A stretch of DNA of 64,000 nt, from positions 2,604,001 through 2,668,000 of the forward strand of contig NZ_CP126156.1 in NCBI RefSeq assembly GCF_030127125.1, given 5' to 3'. Source of the stretch: Halobaculum litoreum. GTDB taxonomy: Archaea; Halobacteriota; Halobacteria; Halobacteriales; Haloferacaceae. Numbering within the stretch: the stretch's first letter is position 1; each line of letters starts with the position of its first letter. The position numbers and the translations under genes were made by a program. This document shows, piece by piece, positions 35,014-43,837 of this stretch. The notes under the pieces were generated by a model. It was not told the origin of the DNA. It saw only the letters and a program-made list of their open reading frames with translations, and made no database searches.

Positions 35014-36111
35014 ATGGACGAAGTCGGGTCGGACGTCGAACTCACGACGCTCGAACGGGCCGTCATCAACGCCTTCCAGGGCGGCTTCCCGGTCGCGGAG
35101 CGGCCGTGGGAGCCCGCGGCGGCGGCGCTCGCCGAGCGCGGCGTCGACGTCGACGCCGCGGAACTGCTCGCGACCGTCCGCGACCTCGACGACCGCGGCG
35201 TGTTGTCGCGGTTCGGCGCGCTCGTCAACGCCGAGGCCATCGGCGGGACGGCGACGCTCGTCGCGATGCACGCCCCCGAGGAGCGCTACGACGAGGTCGC
35301 CGAGACGGTCAACGACTTCCGCGAGGTGGCCCACAACTACGAGCGCGAACACCCGCACCTCAACATGTGGTTCGTCGTCTCCGTCGCCGACGAGGCCGCC
35401 GTCGAGCGCGTGCTCGCGGACATCGAGGCCGCGACCGGGCAGGAGACGTACAACCTCCCCAAACGGGAGGAGTTCCACGTCGGCGCGAAGTTCCTGCTGG
35501 ACGGCCCCGTGCCCGACGGCGACCTCGACCTGTCGCACCTCGGGCCCGCGGTGGAGCCGTCGGACGAGCGCGGCATCACCGCCCGCGAGCGCGACCTCGT
35601 CGTCGAGATCCAGGGGGGGACTCCCCGTCACGGAGACGCCGTACGCCGACGTCGCCGAGGCGGTCGGCCAGCCCGTCGAGTGGGTCGTCGAGACGATCAA
35701 GCGGTTCGAGCGGGAGGGGGGAAGGTGCGCCGCGTCGGCGTCATCCCGAACCACTACGCGCTCGGCTACACGGAGAACGGGATGACCGTCTGGGACGTGC
35801 CCGACGACCTGCTCGAGGAGGTGGGGCCGGCGGTCGCCTCGCTGGGGTTCGTCACCCACTGCTACCACCGCCCGCGCCACGAGGGCGTGTGGCCGTACAA
35901 CTTCTTCGCGATGACCCACGGGCGCGACGAGGCCGAGTCCGAGCGGCGGATCGAGCAGGTCCGCGACACCATGACCGAGTTCTGGGACGTCGCCGACGAC
36001 GAGTGGGACTCGCTGTTCTCCACGCGCATCCTGAAGAAGACGGGCATCCGCCTCGACGAGCGCGCCGACGCGCAGGTGCGCGACGAGGAGGCCGACCCGG
36101 CCGACGCGTGA
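35014..36111 (+). CDS. Siroheme decarboxylase-like (Ahb/Lrp-AsnC fold) protein, tandem domains, with a garbled stretch
   Basis: A 365-residue protein with two Lrp/AsnC-like repeats. Repeat one has LERAVINAFQGGFPVAERPW and SRFGALVNAEAIGG, repeat two RRVGVIPNHYALGYTENGMT and HCYHRPRHEGVWPYNFFAM. These match the siroheme decarboxylase AhbA/AhbB family, here fused. Between about 35620 and 35722 the reading is out of frame. The neighbouring frame gives the expected GGLPVTETPYADVAEAVGQP. The G runs at 35613-35619 and 35716-35721 add one and two bases, so the net frame survives. The protein would decarboxylate siroheme in the alternative haem pathway; precorrin-2 dehydrogenase and hemA lie downstream. 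CGCTTATCC is its TATA box. Confidence 0.83.
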   Translation: MDEVGSDVELTTLERAVINAFQGGFPVAERPWEPAAAALAERGVDVDAAELLATVRDLDDRGVLSRFGALVNAEAIGGTATLVAMHAPEERYDEVAETVNDFREVAHNYEREHPHLNMWFVVSVADEAAVERVLADIEAATGQETYNLPKREEFHVGAKFLLDGPVPDGDLDLSHLGPAVEPSDERGITARERDLVVEIQGGTPRHGDAVRRRRRGGRPARRVGRRDDQAVRAGGGKVRRVGVIPNHYALGYTENGMTVWDVPDDLLEEVGPAVASLGFVTHCYHRPRHEGVWPYNFFAMTHGRDEAESERRIEQVRDTMTEFWDVADDEWDSLFSTRILKKTGIRLDERADAQVRDEEADPADA

Positions 36112-36188
36112 CCGGGCCGATGCGTGGACGGACACGACCGCCCGCGGCCGTCGGCGCCGCGTCTCGCGACTGCGAACCGCGACCGGGA

Positions 36189-36195
36189 GTTTATC
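36189..36195 (+). promoter_or_regulatory. TATA box before the precorrin-2 dehydrogenase gene
   Basis: GTTTATC implies a transcript start near 36219. GGAGG at 36224-36228 is a Shine-Dalgarno site seven bases before GTG 36236. An ATG at 36222 opens a five-codon peptide (MEAAR) whose TGA overlaps the GTG, so the GTG can be reached by re-initiation. Confidence 0.45.
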
Positions 36196-36235
36196 ACCCC
36201 GGGGTGGGATCGGCGGACGACATGGAGGCCGCGCG

Positions 36236-36874
36236 GTGATCCCGCTGTTGCACGACTTCGCCGACGAGACGGTGTTGGTCGTGGGCGGCGGGCCGGTGGG
36301 CGCGCGGAAGGCGCGGCGGTTCGCGCGCGAGGCGCGGACGGTCGTCGTGAGCCCCGCGTTCGCCGACCGCGACTTCGGCGACGCCGAACTGGTGCGCGCC
36401 GCGCCGACCCCCGAGACGGTCGGCGACTGGGTCGCGCGGCTCGCCCCCGCGCTGGTGGTGGCCGCGACGGACGACGCCGCCGTCAACGACGCCGCAGAGA
36501 CGGCCGCCCGCGAGGCGGGCGCGCTGGTCAACCGGGCCGACGAGGCGGGCGGGCGCGACGCCGACAGCGTGGTCGTCCCGGCGACGGTGCGCGACGGGTC
36601 GGTCGTCGCGGCCGTCGCCACCGGCGGGGCGGCGCCGGCGCTGTCGAAGGAGCTTCGCCGCCGGATCGAACGCGAGATCGAGGGGGCCGGCGCGATGGCC
36701 GATCTGGTCGCGGAGATCCGTGCCGAACAGAAGGCGGCGGGGATGGCCGCGACCGCACGACGCGACCGGGTTCGCGCGGTCGTCGACGCCCCCGAGGTTT
36801 GGAAGGCTTTACAAGACGGAGTCTCCAATGCTCGCCAGGAAGCGAACCGAGTTATGGAGGCGATCGATGACTGA
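36236..36874 (+). CDS. Precorrin-2 dehydrogenase / sirohydrochlorin ferrochelatase (Met8/CysG-N type)
   Basis: A 212-residue protein with the NAD-binding motif VLVVGGGPVGARKARRF near residue 14, then VAATDDAAVNDA and a VATGGAAPALSKELRRRIE segment. It oxidises precorrin-2 to sirohydrochlorin with NAD+ and, in some family members, inserts iron to give siroheme. Start is GTG 36236 with a GGAGG site. Its end overlaps hemA by eight bases, so the two are translated from one message. Confidence 0.9.
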   Translation: MIPLLHDFADETVLVVGGGPVGARKARRFAREARTVVVSPAFADRDFGDAELVRAAPTPETVGDWVARLAPALVVAATDDAAVNDAAETAAREAGALVNRADEAGGRDADSVVVPATVRDGSVVAAVATGGAAPALSKELRRRIEREIEGAGAMADLVAEIRAEQKAAGMAATARRDRVRAVVDAPEVWKALQDGVSNARQEANRVMEAIDD

Positions 36875-38207
36875 CACCGGCGTCGTCGCGGGCGTGAGCG
36901 TGAGCCACGACCGCGCCTCGGTCGAGGAGATCGAGACCGCCCAGGCGGTCGGCGAGTCGACGCTCGTGTCGGAGCTGCTCGCCCGCGACGGGGTCGACGA
37001 GGCGCTGGCGCTCCAGACGTGCAACCGCGCGGAGGCGTACGTCGCGGCCGACGACGCCGCGGCCGCGCGACGGGCGCTGGAGCCGTTCGCCCCGGACGTC
37101 CGCGAGGGCGCGGTCGTCCACCTCGACCACGAGGGGAGCGTCCGGCACCTGATGCGCGTCGCCGCGGGGCTGGAGTCGCTCGTCATCGGCGAGGACCAGA
37201 TCCTCGGCCAGCTCGGCGACGCCGCGGAGGTCGCGCGGGAGGCGGGCGGGCTCCACGGCGGCGTGCTCGACGACGCCGTCTCGAAGGCGCTGCAGGTCGG
37301 GAAGCGTGCCCGCGCGGAGACCCGCATCAACGAGGGGTCGGTGTCGTTGGGGTCGGCGGCCGTCGAACTGGCCGCCCGCGAGACCGACCTCGCGGACGCC
37401 ACCGCCGTCGTCGTCGGCGCCGGCGAGATGGGGACGCTCGCGGCGCGCGCGCTCGACGCGTCGCCCGTCGGGCGGGTCGTCGTCGCGAACCGGACGCTCG
37501 CGGCGGCCGAACACGTCGCCGCCGCCCTCGACAGCGACTCGGCGGCGGTGCCGCTGGACCGCGTCCCCGCCGTCGCCCGCGAGGCGGCCGTCCTCATCGC
37601 GGCGACCGGCGCGGACGGCCCCGTCCTGCACGACGGGACGTTCGCCGACGCCGGCGAGACGCTGTGCATCGATCTGGGCCAGCCGCGCGACGTGGCGCCC
37701 GACGCGGGCGACGAGCGCGTCGTCGTCCGCGACATCGACGACCTCGAGACCGTCACCGGCGAGACGCGCGAGCGGCGCGCGGCGGCCGCCCGGTCGGTTG
37801 AGGAGATGATCGACGTCGAGTTCCAGCGGCTCCTCGACGACTTCAAACGCAAGCGCGCGGACGACGCGGTGTCGATGATGTACGAGGCCGCCGAACGGAC
37901 GAAGCGTCGCGAGCTCCGCGAGGCGCTCTCGAAGCTGGAGGCGCAGGGCGACCTCACCGACGACCAGCGCGAGACGGTCGCGGGGCTGGCCGACGCGCTC
38001 GTGGGCCAACTGCTGGCGGCGCCCACCAAGAGCCTCCGCGAGGCCGCCGCGGAGGACGACTGGAACACGATCCACACGGCGATGCAGCTGTTCGACCCCG
38101 AGTTCGACTCGCCGCCGGCGACCCCCGCGAGTGCCGACGCCGCCGACGGATCCGAGGGCGCGGGCGGGATTCCGCCCCGGGTGCTCGACCGGCTCTCCGA
38201 GGACTGA
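36867..38207 (+). CDS. hemA: HemA, glutamyl-tRNA reductase
   Basis: A 446-residue NADPH-dependent enzyme that converts glutamyl-tRNA to glutamate-1-semialdehyde, the first committed step of tetrapyrrole synthesis. ALQTCNRAEAY holds the catalytic Cys52. SLVIGEDQILGQL is the second signature, and VVVGAGEMGTLAARAL is the Rossmann site. The C-terminal 40 residues are Ala/Pro/Glu-rich. ATG 36867 lies inside the end of the preceding gene. Confidence 0.95.
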   Translation: MTDTGVVAGVSVSHDRASVEEIETAQAVGESTLVSELLARDGVDEALALQTCNRAEAYVAADDAAAARRALEPFAPDVREGAVVHLDHEGSVRHLMRVAAGLESLVIGEDQILGQLGDAAEVAREAGGLHGGVLDDAVSKALQVGKRARAETRINEGSVSLGSAAVELAARETDLADATAVVVGAGEMGTLAARALDASPVGRVVVANRTLAAAEHVAAALDSDSAAVPLDRVPAVAREAAVLIAATGADGPVLHDGTFADAGETLCIDLGQPRDVAPDAGDERVVVRDIDDLETVTGETRERRAAAARSVEEMIDVEFQRLLDDFKRKRADDAVSMMYEAAERTKRRELREALSKLEAQGDLTDDQRETVAGLADALVGQLLAAPTKSLREAAAEDDWNTIHTAMQLFDPEFDSPPATPASADAADGSEGAGGIPPRVLDRLSED

Positions 38208-38333
38208 CCCGCCGGGGGCGATCCCCGCGGCCGGTACTCCAGTCGGGTACTTTTCGACCGATTACCCGTGAACGATACGGCGAGTGCCCCCACAGGGGAA
38301 AGGGTGATGTGCGATGCCGTCGCACGGTAGTCC

Positions 38334-39254
38334 ATGAGAGGCGCGAGTCACGGCGTCGGTCGGCTCTCGACCGCGCCGGTCGAACAGGGAGTGGAGTCGA
38401 TGTGCCGGGTGGCGGCGTGCGACCACCCGGACATCGCCGTCGGCCTCGCGGTGTTGGGCCTGACGGCGGCGTTCCTGCTGGCCGTGGGGGCGGTCCTGGG
38501 ACGCCTCGAGGTCGCGCGGGAGGCGCTCGGGCGGGAGGTGACGCGGACCCGCGCGGAGCGCGACGCGTTCGAGCGGTTCCGCCGCCGCGTCGTCGCGCTG
38601 GAGCCAAACGAGATCGGGCGACCGACCCCGACCGGCGGCGGGACGAACGTCCTCACCGCGAGCGTCGGCGCTCCAGGGGGTGACGACGGCGGCTTGGCGG
38701 CCGCCCGGGCCGCCTACCGGGAGACCGTGATGGCCACCGCACACTACGACGAGGAGTACGACGAGACGCTCGCCGAGAGCGTCGCCGAGGAGTTCTCCGG
38801 CGCCGTCGCCGGCGCGCTCGTCGAGGACGGCGGCGCGTTGACGCCGACGCTGCGGGCGACGCTCGCCGGCGGGGCCGAGCGCGCACGCGAGGAACGCGCC
38901 GAGATGCTCACCCGGCTGGAGACCGAGGAGTCGGCGCTCGCGGACGCGGAGTCGACGCTCGCGCCGGCGGTCGAGGCCGGCGAGCGCACGGTCGAGCGCG
39001 ACCTCGCGCACGCCACCTACACCGACCTGGTCGGCGAGTACGAGCGGCTGGAGTGGCACGAGGACCGCGTCGAGACCCTGTTGACCGACCGCCAAGGGCG
39101 GATCCACGACGAGGAGGGCGAGCGCCGGTACTGGTTCGACTACCTCTACCGCTCGCTGTCGTCGCCGTACCCCGTCCTGTCGGCGGGCGCGGAGACGCTC
39201 GCGCTGGTCGCCGACGCGAAGACCGCGCTGACCTCGGCGGCGAGCCGGCGCTGA
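38334..39254 (+). CDS. Membrane-anchored coiled-coil haloarchaeal protein
   Basis: A 306-residue protein with one hydrophobic helix (about 35-56) and long Glu/Arg/Ala helices on either side, likely coiled coil (REALGREVTRTRAERDAFER, ERAEMLTRLETEESALADAE). A short C-terminal aromatic motif YWFDYLYRS is notable. This layout is common to a haloarchaeal family of unknown role. Start could be the ATG 38334 or the later Met at about residue 23 (MCRVAAC), and I keep the first. Confidence 0.6.
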   Translation: MRGASHGVGRLSTAPVEQGVESMCRVAACDHPDIAVGLAVLGLTAAFLLAVGAVLGRLEVAREALGREVTRTRAERDAFERFRRRVVALEPNEIGRPTPTGGGTNVLTASVGAPGGDDGGLAAARAAYRETVMATAHYDEEYDETLAESVAEEFSGAVAGALVEDGGALTPTLRATLAGGAERAREERAEMLTRLETEESALADAESTLAPAVEAGERTVERDLAHATYTDLVGEYERLEWHEDRVETLLTDRQGRIHDEEGERRYWFDYLYRSLSSPYPVLSAGAETLALVADAKTALTSAASRR

Positions 39255-39320
39255 CCCGGCGCGGGGCGCTCCCCGCGCCCCCGGGGTACGCTTTTGTCCA
39301 CGGCGAGCGACAGATCGACC

Positions 39321-39599
39321 GTGACCGACGTCCTCGACGCCGACGAGATCGCCGCACAGCTCCCCGACGGCTGGCACCACGACGCCGACGAGATCGCGCG
39401 CACCTTCGAGTTCGACTCCTACCTCGAGGGGGTGGGCTTCGCCGCCGGGGCGGGCGGCCTCGCCGAGGAGGCGTTCCACCACCCGACGATGACCGTCGAG
39501 TGGCGCGAGGTGACGGTCCGGCTCACCACCCACGACGCCGGCGGCGTCACCGGGAAGGACCTCGACCTCGCGGGCCGGCTGAACGAACTGGCGGACTGA
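39321..39599 (+). CDS. Pterin-4a-carbinolamine dehydratase-like protein
   Basis: A 92-residue protein with the PCD fold. LPDGWHHDADEIARTFEF, then EEAFHHPTMTVEWREVTVRL, contains the E-x3-H-[HN]-P signature (EAFHHP). PCD dehydrates 4a-hydroxypterin; in archaea lacking phenylalanine hydroxylase, a role in pterin or molybdopterin metabolism has been suggested. GTG 39321 is preferred to TTG 39294 because CTTTTG at 39291-39296 is the TATA box. Confidence 0.87.
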   Translation: MTDVLDADEIAAQLPDGWHHDADEIARTFEFDSYLEGVGFAAGAGGLAEEAFHHPTMTVEWREVTVRLTTHDAGGVTGKDLDLAGRLNELAD

Positions 39600-39603
39600 G
39601 CCG

Positions 39604-40005
39604 ATGGAGGCGGCGTACGTGTTCCGCGTCCGGTTCACCCTCTCGCCGCGGCGCGCGCGGATCGACCCGGACACGTTCGAGACGGTGGTGCGGATCCCCG
39701 CGGCGACGCCCGGCGAGGAGGGGTGGCTGTTGTTCCGCGACGCGCTGTGGCGCGGCGAGGCGAACGACGACGACCACGTGCGCGAGCTGTGTGCCGACCG
39801 CCTCCCCGCGGGCGTCGAGGTGTCGACGGCGGAGTTCCGGGAGCTCGAGACGGACGAGGCGTACCTCGAAGCGCTCCGGGAGGCCGTCGCCGCGGACCTG
39901 CCGGCGTTCCGGGCCGACTCGGTCCGCGAGGCGCTCCACAAGTACCTCGGCTCGTCGATCCGGGTCGCCGACGGGTCGACCGGCGGATCCGGCGTCGACG
40001 GGTGA
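39604..40005 (+). CDS. LWR-salt protein
   Basis: A 133-residue haloarchaeal protein of the family named for its LWR motif, here EEGWLLFRDALWRGEAN near residues 40-56. The N-terminus MEAAYVFRVRFTL is a beta strand, and HKYLGSSIRV is a late conserved block. It starts four bases after the PCD gene and is probably its operon partner. Function unknown. Confidence 0.75.
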   Translation: MEAAYVFRVRFTLSPRRARIDPDTFETVVRIPAATPGEEGWLLFRDALWRGEANDDDHVRELCADRLPAGVEVSTAEFRELETDEAYLEALREAVAADLPAFRADSVREALHKYLGSSIRVADGSTGGSGVDG

Positions 40006-40086
40006 GCGGGACGCCGACGGGCCGGTCCGCGGTCCGGCCGCGGTCGTCGTGTTAGGCGATTGTTTACTCGGTCGGTAGGGAGCGAA

Positions 40087-40093
40087 CATATAA
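40087..40093 (+). promoter_or_regulatory. TATA box of the HAD hydrolase gene
   Basis: CATATAAC gives a transcript start near 40117, seven bases before ATG 40124. The 118 nt between the LWR-salt gene and this start hold no other feature beyond the AT-rich GTTTACTCG at about 40060. Confidence 0.5.
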
Positions 40094-40123
40094 CACGGGG
40101 AGCGACCTACCGTTGGGTCTCGG

Positions 40124-40846
40124 ATGGTCCCCAACACCTACGACTTCTGGCTGTTCGACCTCGACGGCACGCTCGTCGACGCCGAGTGGTCCTACACCCG
40201 CGGGGTGTTCGACCGGGTGGGCGATCGCATCGGCTACGAGTTCGACGACCGGCAGGCGGAACTGCTGTGGCACGGCCTCACCGGCGCCCGCGACCCGCAG
40301 CTGCGCGAGTGGGGGCTCGACCCCGCGGAGTTCTGGCCCGCCTTCCACGCCGTCGAGGACCCCGCCGCGCGCGCCGAGGCCACCTTCCTCCACGAGGACG
40401 CCGAACGCCTGCTCGAGGACCTCCACGGGCGGGACGTCCCCCTCGGCCTCGTCACCCACTGTGCGGAGTTCCTCGCGCGGCCCGTCACCGACCGCCTCGG
40501 GCTGACCGACCGCTTCGACACGTTCCTCTCGTGTTCCGACGACACCGGCTGGAAACCCGACCCCGGCCCCCTCCGCGTCGCGATGGACGACATCGGCGTC
40601 GACCCGGCGACACAGCGCGGCGTCTACCTCGGCGACGGCGACAGCGACGTGGGCGCGGCGTGGAACGCGGGGCTCGACGCGGTCCACGTCGAGCGCCACG
40701 GCCACGAGCAGCGCGGACGCTGTGTGCGCGCCGACCACCGCGTGTGGACGTTCGACGACCTGGCCCGCGGCGCCGGCGTCGACCGGGTGTTCGGGACGGC
40801 CCGGGCCGACGGCGCCGGCGTCGGCGGCGAGAACCTCACCGACTGA
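40124..40846 (+). CDS. HAD-superfamily phosphatase
   Basis: A 240-residue HAD hydrolase. Motif I is FDLDGTLVD (nucleophile Asp near residue 12), motif II GLVTHCAEF, the Lys in WKPDPGPLR, and motif III VYLGDGDSDVGAAW. It resembles phosphoglycolate-phosphatase/PPase-like members that remove phosphate from small metabolites. Substrate unknown. It converges on the Rieske fusion gene, seven bases apart. Confidence 0.85.
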   Translation: MVPNTYDFWLFDLDGTLVDAEWSYTRGVFDRVGDRIGYEFDDRQAELLWHGLTGARDPQLREWGLDPAEFWPAFHAVEDPAARAEATFLHEDAERLLEDLHGRDVPLGLVTHCAEFLARPVTDRLGLTDRFDTFLSCSDDTGWKPDPGPLRVAMDDIGVDPATQRGVYLGDGDSDVGAAWNAGLDAVHVERHGHEQRGRCVRADHRVWTFDDLARGAGVDRVFGTARADGAGVGGENLTD

Positions 40847-40852
40847 GCCGCC

Positions 40853-42634
40853 TCACTCCGCCGCCCCGGCGGCGGCGCCCCCGTCGGCGCCGTCGACGCG
40901 CTCGCCCCGCAGCAGCCGCGCGGCGATGGAGAACGTCTGCTCGCGCGAGCGCCGCGTCGGGTAGTGGGCGGCCATGTAGCGGGCGGCGGCGACGAGACAG
41001 GTCCGCCGCTCGGCGGGGTCGTCGCGCGCGTCGTGTTGGCGACACGCCGCCTCGTACGCCTGGAACGTGTGGAAGTCCGTGTCCTCGACCAGCAGCGCGT
41101 TCCCCAGCGCGGCCTTCAGGCGCTCGGAGTCGCCGCCGGCCGCGAGGAAGTCCGCGACGGCGCCGCCGGCCGCCTCCACCTTCCCCTGCTGTTCGAACGC
41201 CAGCCGGAGCTCCTCCAGCGCGGCCGCGGGGTCGGCGTCGGGGTCGCCCGTCGGCTCGGGCGCCGGCGGCGTGTTGAGGAACCGGTCGAGGTAGACGTTG
41301 ACCGCGGCGTCGACCACGCCGCGGTACAGCGCGGTCGCGTCGGTGCGCTCGGCCGCCCGCTGGACGGCGTTGGCGAAGGTGAACGTGTGGTGGACGGTGT
41401 TCCAGTCGGCGAACTCGTTGCTCGTCGCGAACCGCGCGACGCGGGTGACGGCCGCCAGCGACACCGCCCTCGCCAGTTGCTCGACGCTGGCGCCCCCGCG
41501 GATCGCCGTCTCCAGCGCCTCGAACACCGTCTCCGGGTCCTCGGCGAGCAGGCGGTCGGTGAAGCCGTCGGGTTCGGTCCACGTCGCGCCCTCGCCGGCG
41601 GCGACGAGGTCGTCGAGACGGTCGAACGTGTCCTCGCACATGGCCGCGAGGTCGACCGGCTGGCGCCACGACGACGTCTCCTCGGCGCGCCGGGCGGTCG
41701 CGAGGCCGCGCACCAGCGAGGCGAGCACGTCGGCGACGCGCTCGTCGTCGTCCCAGCCGACGCGGTCCAGCGCCTCCGTCGCCTTGTTGACGAAGTCGAA
41801 GGCGTGGCCGGTGTCGAGGTAGCGGTGGTCCGTCGCGGCGGTGACGAGCAGTTCCGTGAGTCGCTCGGGGCCGTACCCGGCCGCGACGGCGGTGCGGAGC
41901 ACGCGCTCGGCGCCGTCGGCGTCGCGCACCTCGACGTTCTCGCGGAACCACGCGAGCAGGCGCTCGAACGGCACGTCCGCGGCGTCGAACGCCTCCTGGT
42001 CGAACTTCGGCGGCTCGCCCGCGCAGTCGCCGGCGACCTCGGCGAGTCCCTGATACAGCGCGCGCTTGCGGTCCTGTTCGTCGAGGTCCGGCAGGCGGTT
42101 CGCGAGCGCGACGAGGATCGTGAGCCCGGAACCCCACCCGTCGGCGCGGTTGCGGACGCCGAAGCGGACGCCCCGGTCGAGCACCTCGCCGGGGTCGACG
42201 CCGTTGTCGAGCAGGCCGACGGCCGACTTCGCGAGGACGAGCCGGATGTCCTGTTCGAGCCCGTCGTCGAGCCGGCTCCGCCAGTGCTCGGCGGGCGGCT
42301 CCGAGCGTCGGGGCTCGGGGGCGACGTACACGACCCCGTCGCGCACCTCGACGGGGTAGGTGTCGACGTCGTCGGCCCACGGGTCGAACGTGTCGCCGCA
42401 GGACAGCTCGAAGCGCGCGTGGTGCCAGTGACAGGTGAGCACGCCCTCCTCGACGCTCCCCTCGGTGAGGGGGAACCCCATGTGGGGACAGCGGTTGTTC
42501 ACCGCGCGCACCTCGCCCTCGTGGTGGAACACCGCGATGGGCGTCCCGTCGACGGCCGTCAGCGTCCGGCCGGTCTCGCGGAGTTCGTCGAGCGGGACGA
42601 CCTCGTGGAACGTCGGTGTGTCGTCGACTGCCAT
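40853..42634 (-). CDS. Rieske 2Fe-2S protein fused to a large helical domain
   Basis: A 593-residue protein. Residues 1-110 are a Rieske domain with ligands Cys49-Pro-His51 and Cys68-His-Trp-His71. The remaining about 480 residues are almost entirely helical, with histidine-rich blocks (HRYLDTGHAFDFVNKA and WNTVHHTFTFANAVQ). These look like an enzyme domain, with a faint resemblance to questin-oxidase-type proteins. It may be an oxygenase-like or redox-sensing enzyme. ATG 42634 has CCTTCTTCGG about 27 nt upstream and a perfect palindrome just beyond it. Confidence 0.72.
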   Translation of the reverse strand: MAVDDTPTFHEVVPLDELRETGRTLTAVDGTPIAVFHHEGEVRAVNNRCPHMGFPLTEGSVEEGVLTCHWHHARFELSCGDTFDPWADDVDTYPVEVRDGVVYVAPEPRRSEPPAEHWRSRLDDGLEQDIRLVLAKSAVGLLDNGVDPGEVLDRGVRFGVRNRADGWGSGLTILVALANRLPDLDEQDRKRALYQGLAEVAGDCAGEPPKFDQEAFDAADVPFERLLAWFRENVEVRDADGAERVLRTAVAAGYGPERLTELLVTAATDHRYLDTGHAFDFVNKATEALDRVGWDDDERVADVLASLVRGLATARRAEETSSWRQPVDLAAMCEDTFDRLDDLVAAGEGATWTEPDGFTDRLLAEDPETVFEALETAIRGGASVEQLARAVSLAAVTRVARFATSNEFADWNTVHHTFTFANAVQRAAERTDATALYRGVVDAAVNVYLDRFLNTPPAPEPTGDPDADPAAALEELRLAFEQQGKVEAAGGAVADFLAAGGDSERLKAALGNALLVEDTDFHTFQAYEAACRQHDARDDPAERRTCLVAAARYMAAHYPTRRSREQTFSIAARLLRGERVDGADGGAAAGAAE

Positions 42635-42670
42635 ACTCGGCGAGTCGACACGAACCCCGAAGAAGGTTCT

Positions 42671-42686
42671 CTGAAACTCGTTTCAG
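42671..42686. promoter_or_regulatory. Palindrome upstream of the Rieske fusion gene
   Basis: CTGAAAC-TC-GTTTCAG is a perfect 7+2+7 inverted repeat, 37-52 nt upstream of the start codon at 42634. It lies just upstream of the predicted TATA/BRE, the usual place for an activator or repressor site. The regulator is not identified. Confidence 0.6.
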
Positions 42687-42718
42687 TACGGTCGCGCGAC
42701 GGCGCGGGACCGTCGCGG

Positions 42719-43786
42719 TCAGTCGGCCGTGACGGGCGTCCGCGACCCGTTGCCCGCCAGATCGAGCACCTCGTCGAAGAAGCCCAGCGAGTCGTGCGGG
42801 CCGGGGTTCGCCTCGGGGTGATACTGCCGGGTGACGACGGAGAACTCGTCGCTCTTGAGCCCCTCGGCGGTGTCGTCGTTGACGTTCACCTGCGTCACCT
42901 CGAGGTCGCCGGGGTCGGCGACCGAGTAGCCGTGGTTCTGGGTGGTCATGACGACCTGCCCCGTCTCGAGGTCGCGCACGGGCTGGTTGACGCCGCGGTG
43001 CCCGAACGCCATCTTCTCGGTGTCGCCGCCGAACGCGCGGGCGACGATCTGCTGGCCGAGACAGATGCCCGCCAGCGGCACCTCGCCGGCGAACGCCTCG
43101 ACCAGCTCCGTCGCGGCCGCGAAGTTCGCGGGGTCGCCCGGCCCGTTCGAGACGAACAGCACGTCCGGCTCCAACTCGGCGACGGTGTCGGCGTCGACGT
43201 CGTACGGGAGCACGTGGACGTCCGCGCCGCGCTCGGCCAGCGAGGTGGCGATGGAGCCCTTCATGCCGCAGTCGACGAGCGCGACGTCGACGTCGCCGCC
43301 GCCCTCGACGGTGTACGGCTCGTCCGTCGACACCTGCTTGCCGATGTCGACGTGGTCGGACATGCCGACGCACTCGGCGAGCTCAGCCTTCGCGGCCTCG
43401 GGGGTCGCGTCGGGGCCGGCGGCGATGCCGCACGCCATCGCGCCCTCCTCGCGCACGCTCGTCACCAGGTCGCGCGTGTCGAGGTGGTCGACCGCGGGCA
43501 CGCCCTCGGATTCGAGCCACTCGGCGACGTCGTCGGTGAGCTCGCGGGCGACGGCGGCGTTGGGGTGGACGCGGTCGGACTCGAACCGCTCGTCTCGGAC
43601 GCCGTAGTTCCCGATCAGGGGGTACGAGAACGTGAGGACCTGCTCCTCGTAGGAGGGGTCCGTCAGCGACTCCTCGTACCCGGTGTACGCGGTCGTGAAG
43701 ACCAGTTCACCACGTGTCCGGCCCGGCGCGCGGGCGCGTGCCTCGAAGACACGGCCGTCGGCCAGGGCGACGTAGGCGTCGGCCAT
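42719..43786 (-). CDS. carA: CarA, carbamoyl-phosphate synthase small subunit
   Basis: A 355-residue glutaminase subunit that supplies ammonia for carbamoyl phosphate, feeding arginine and pyrimidine synthesis. ADAYVALADGRVFEARARAP and VFTTAYTGYEESLTDPSY are the N-terminal motifs. DCGMKGSI, VSNGPGDP, LAGICLGQQ (nucleophile Cys) and the final QYHPEANPGP are the class I amidotransferase site. ATG 43786 is chosen over an upstream codon because CACTTATGG on the minus strand at 43812-43818 sits about 27 nt before it. carB is not in the window. Confidence 0.95.
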   Translation of the reverse strand: MADAYVALADGRVFEARARAPGRTRGELVFTTAYTGYEESLTDPSYEEQVLTFSYPLIGNYGVRDERFESDRVHPNAAVARELTDDVAEWLESEGVPAVDHLDTRDLVTSVREEGAMACGIAAGPDATPEAAKAELAECVGMSDHVDIGKQVSTDEPYTVEGGGDVDVALVDCGMKGSIATSLAERGADVHVLPYDVDADTVAELEPDVLFVSNGPGDPANFAAATELVEAFAGEVPLAGICLGQQIVARAFGGDTEKMAFGHRGVNQPVRDLETGQVVMTTQNHGYSVADPGDLEVTQVNVNDDTAEGLKSDEFSVVTRQYHPEANPGPHDSLGFFDEVLDLAGNGSRTPVTAD

Positions 43787-43837
43787 TACGAGATACACAA
43801 CGAGGGGCGGACCATAAGTGCGTCGTTCGAAGCCTCG

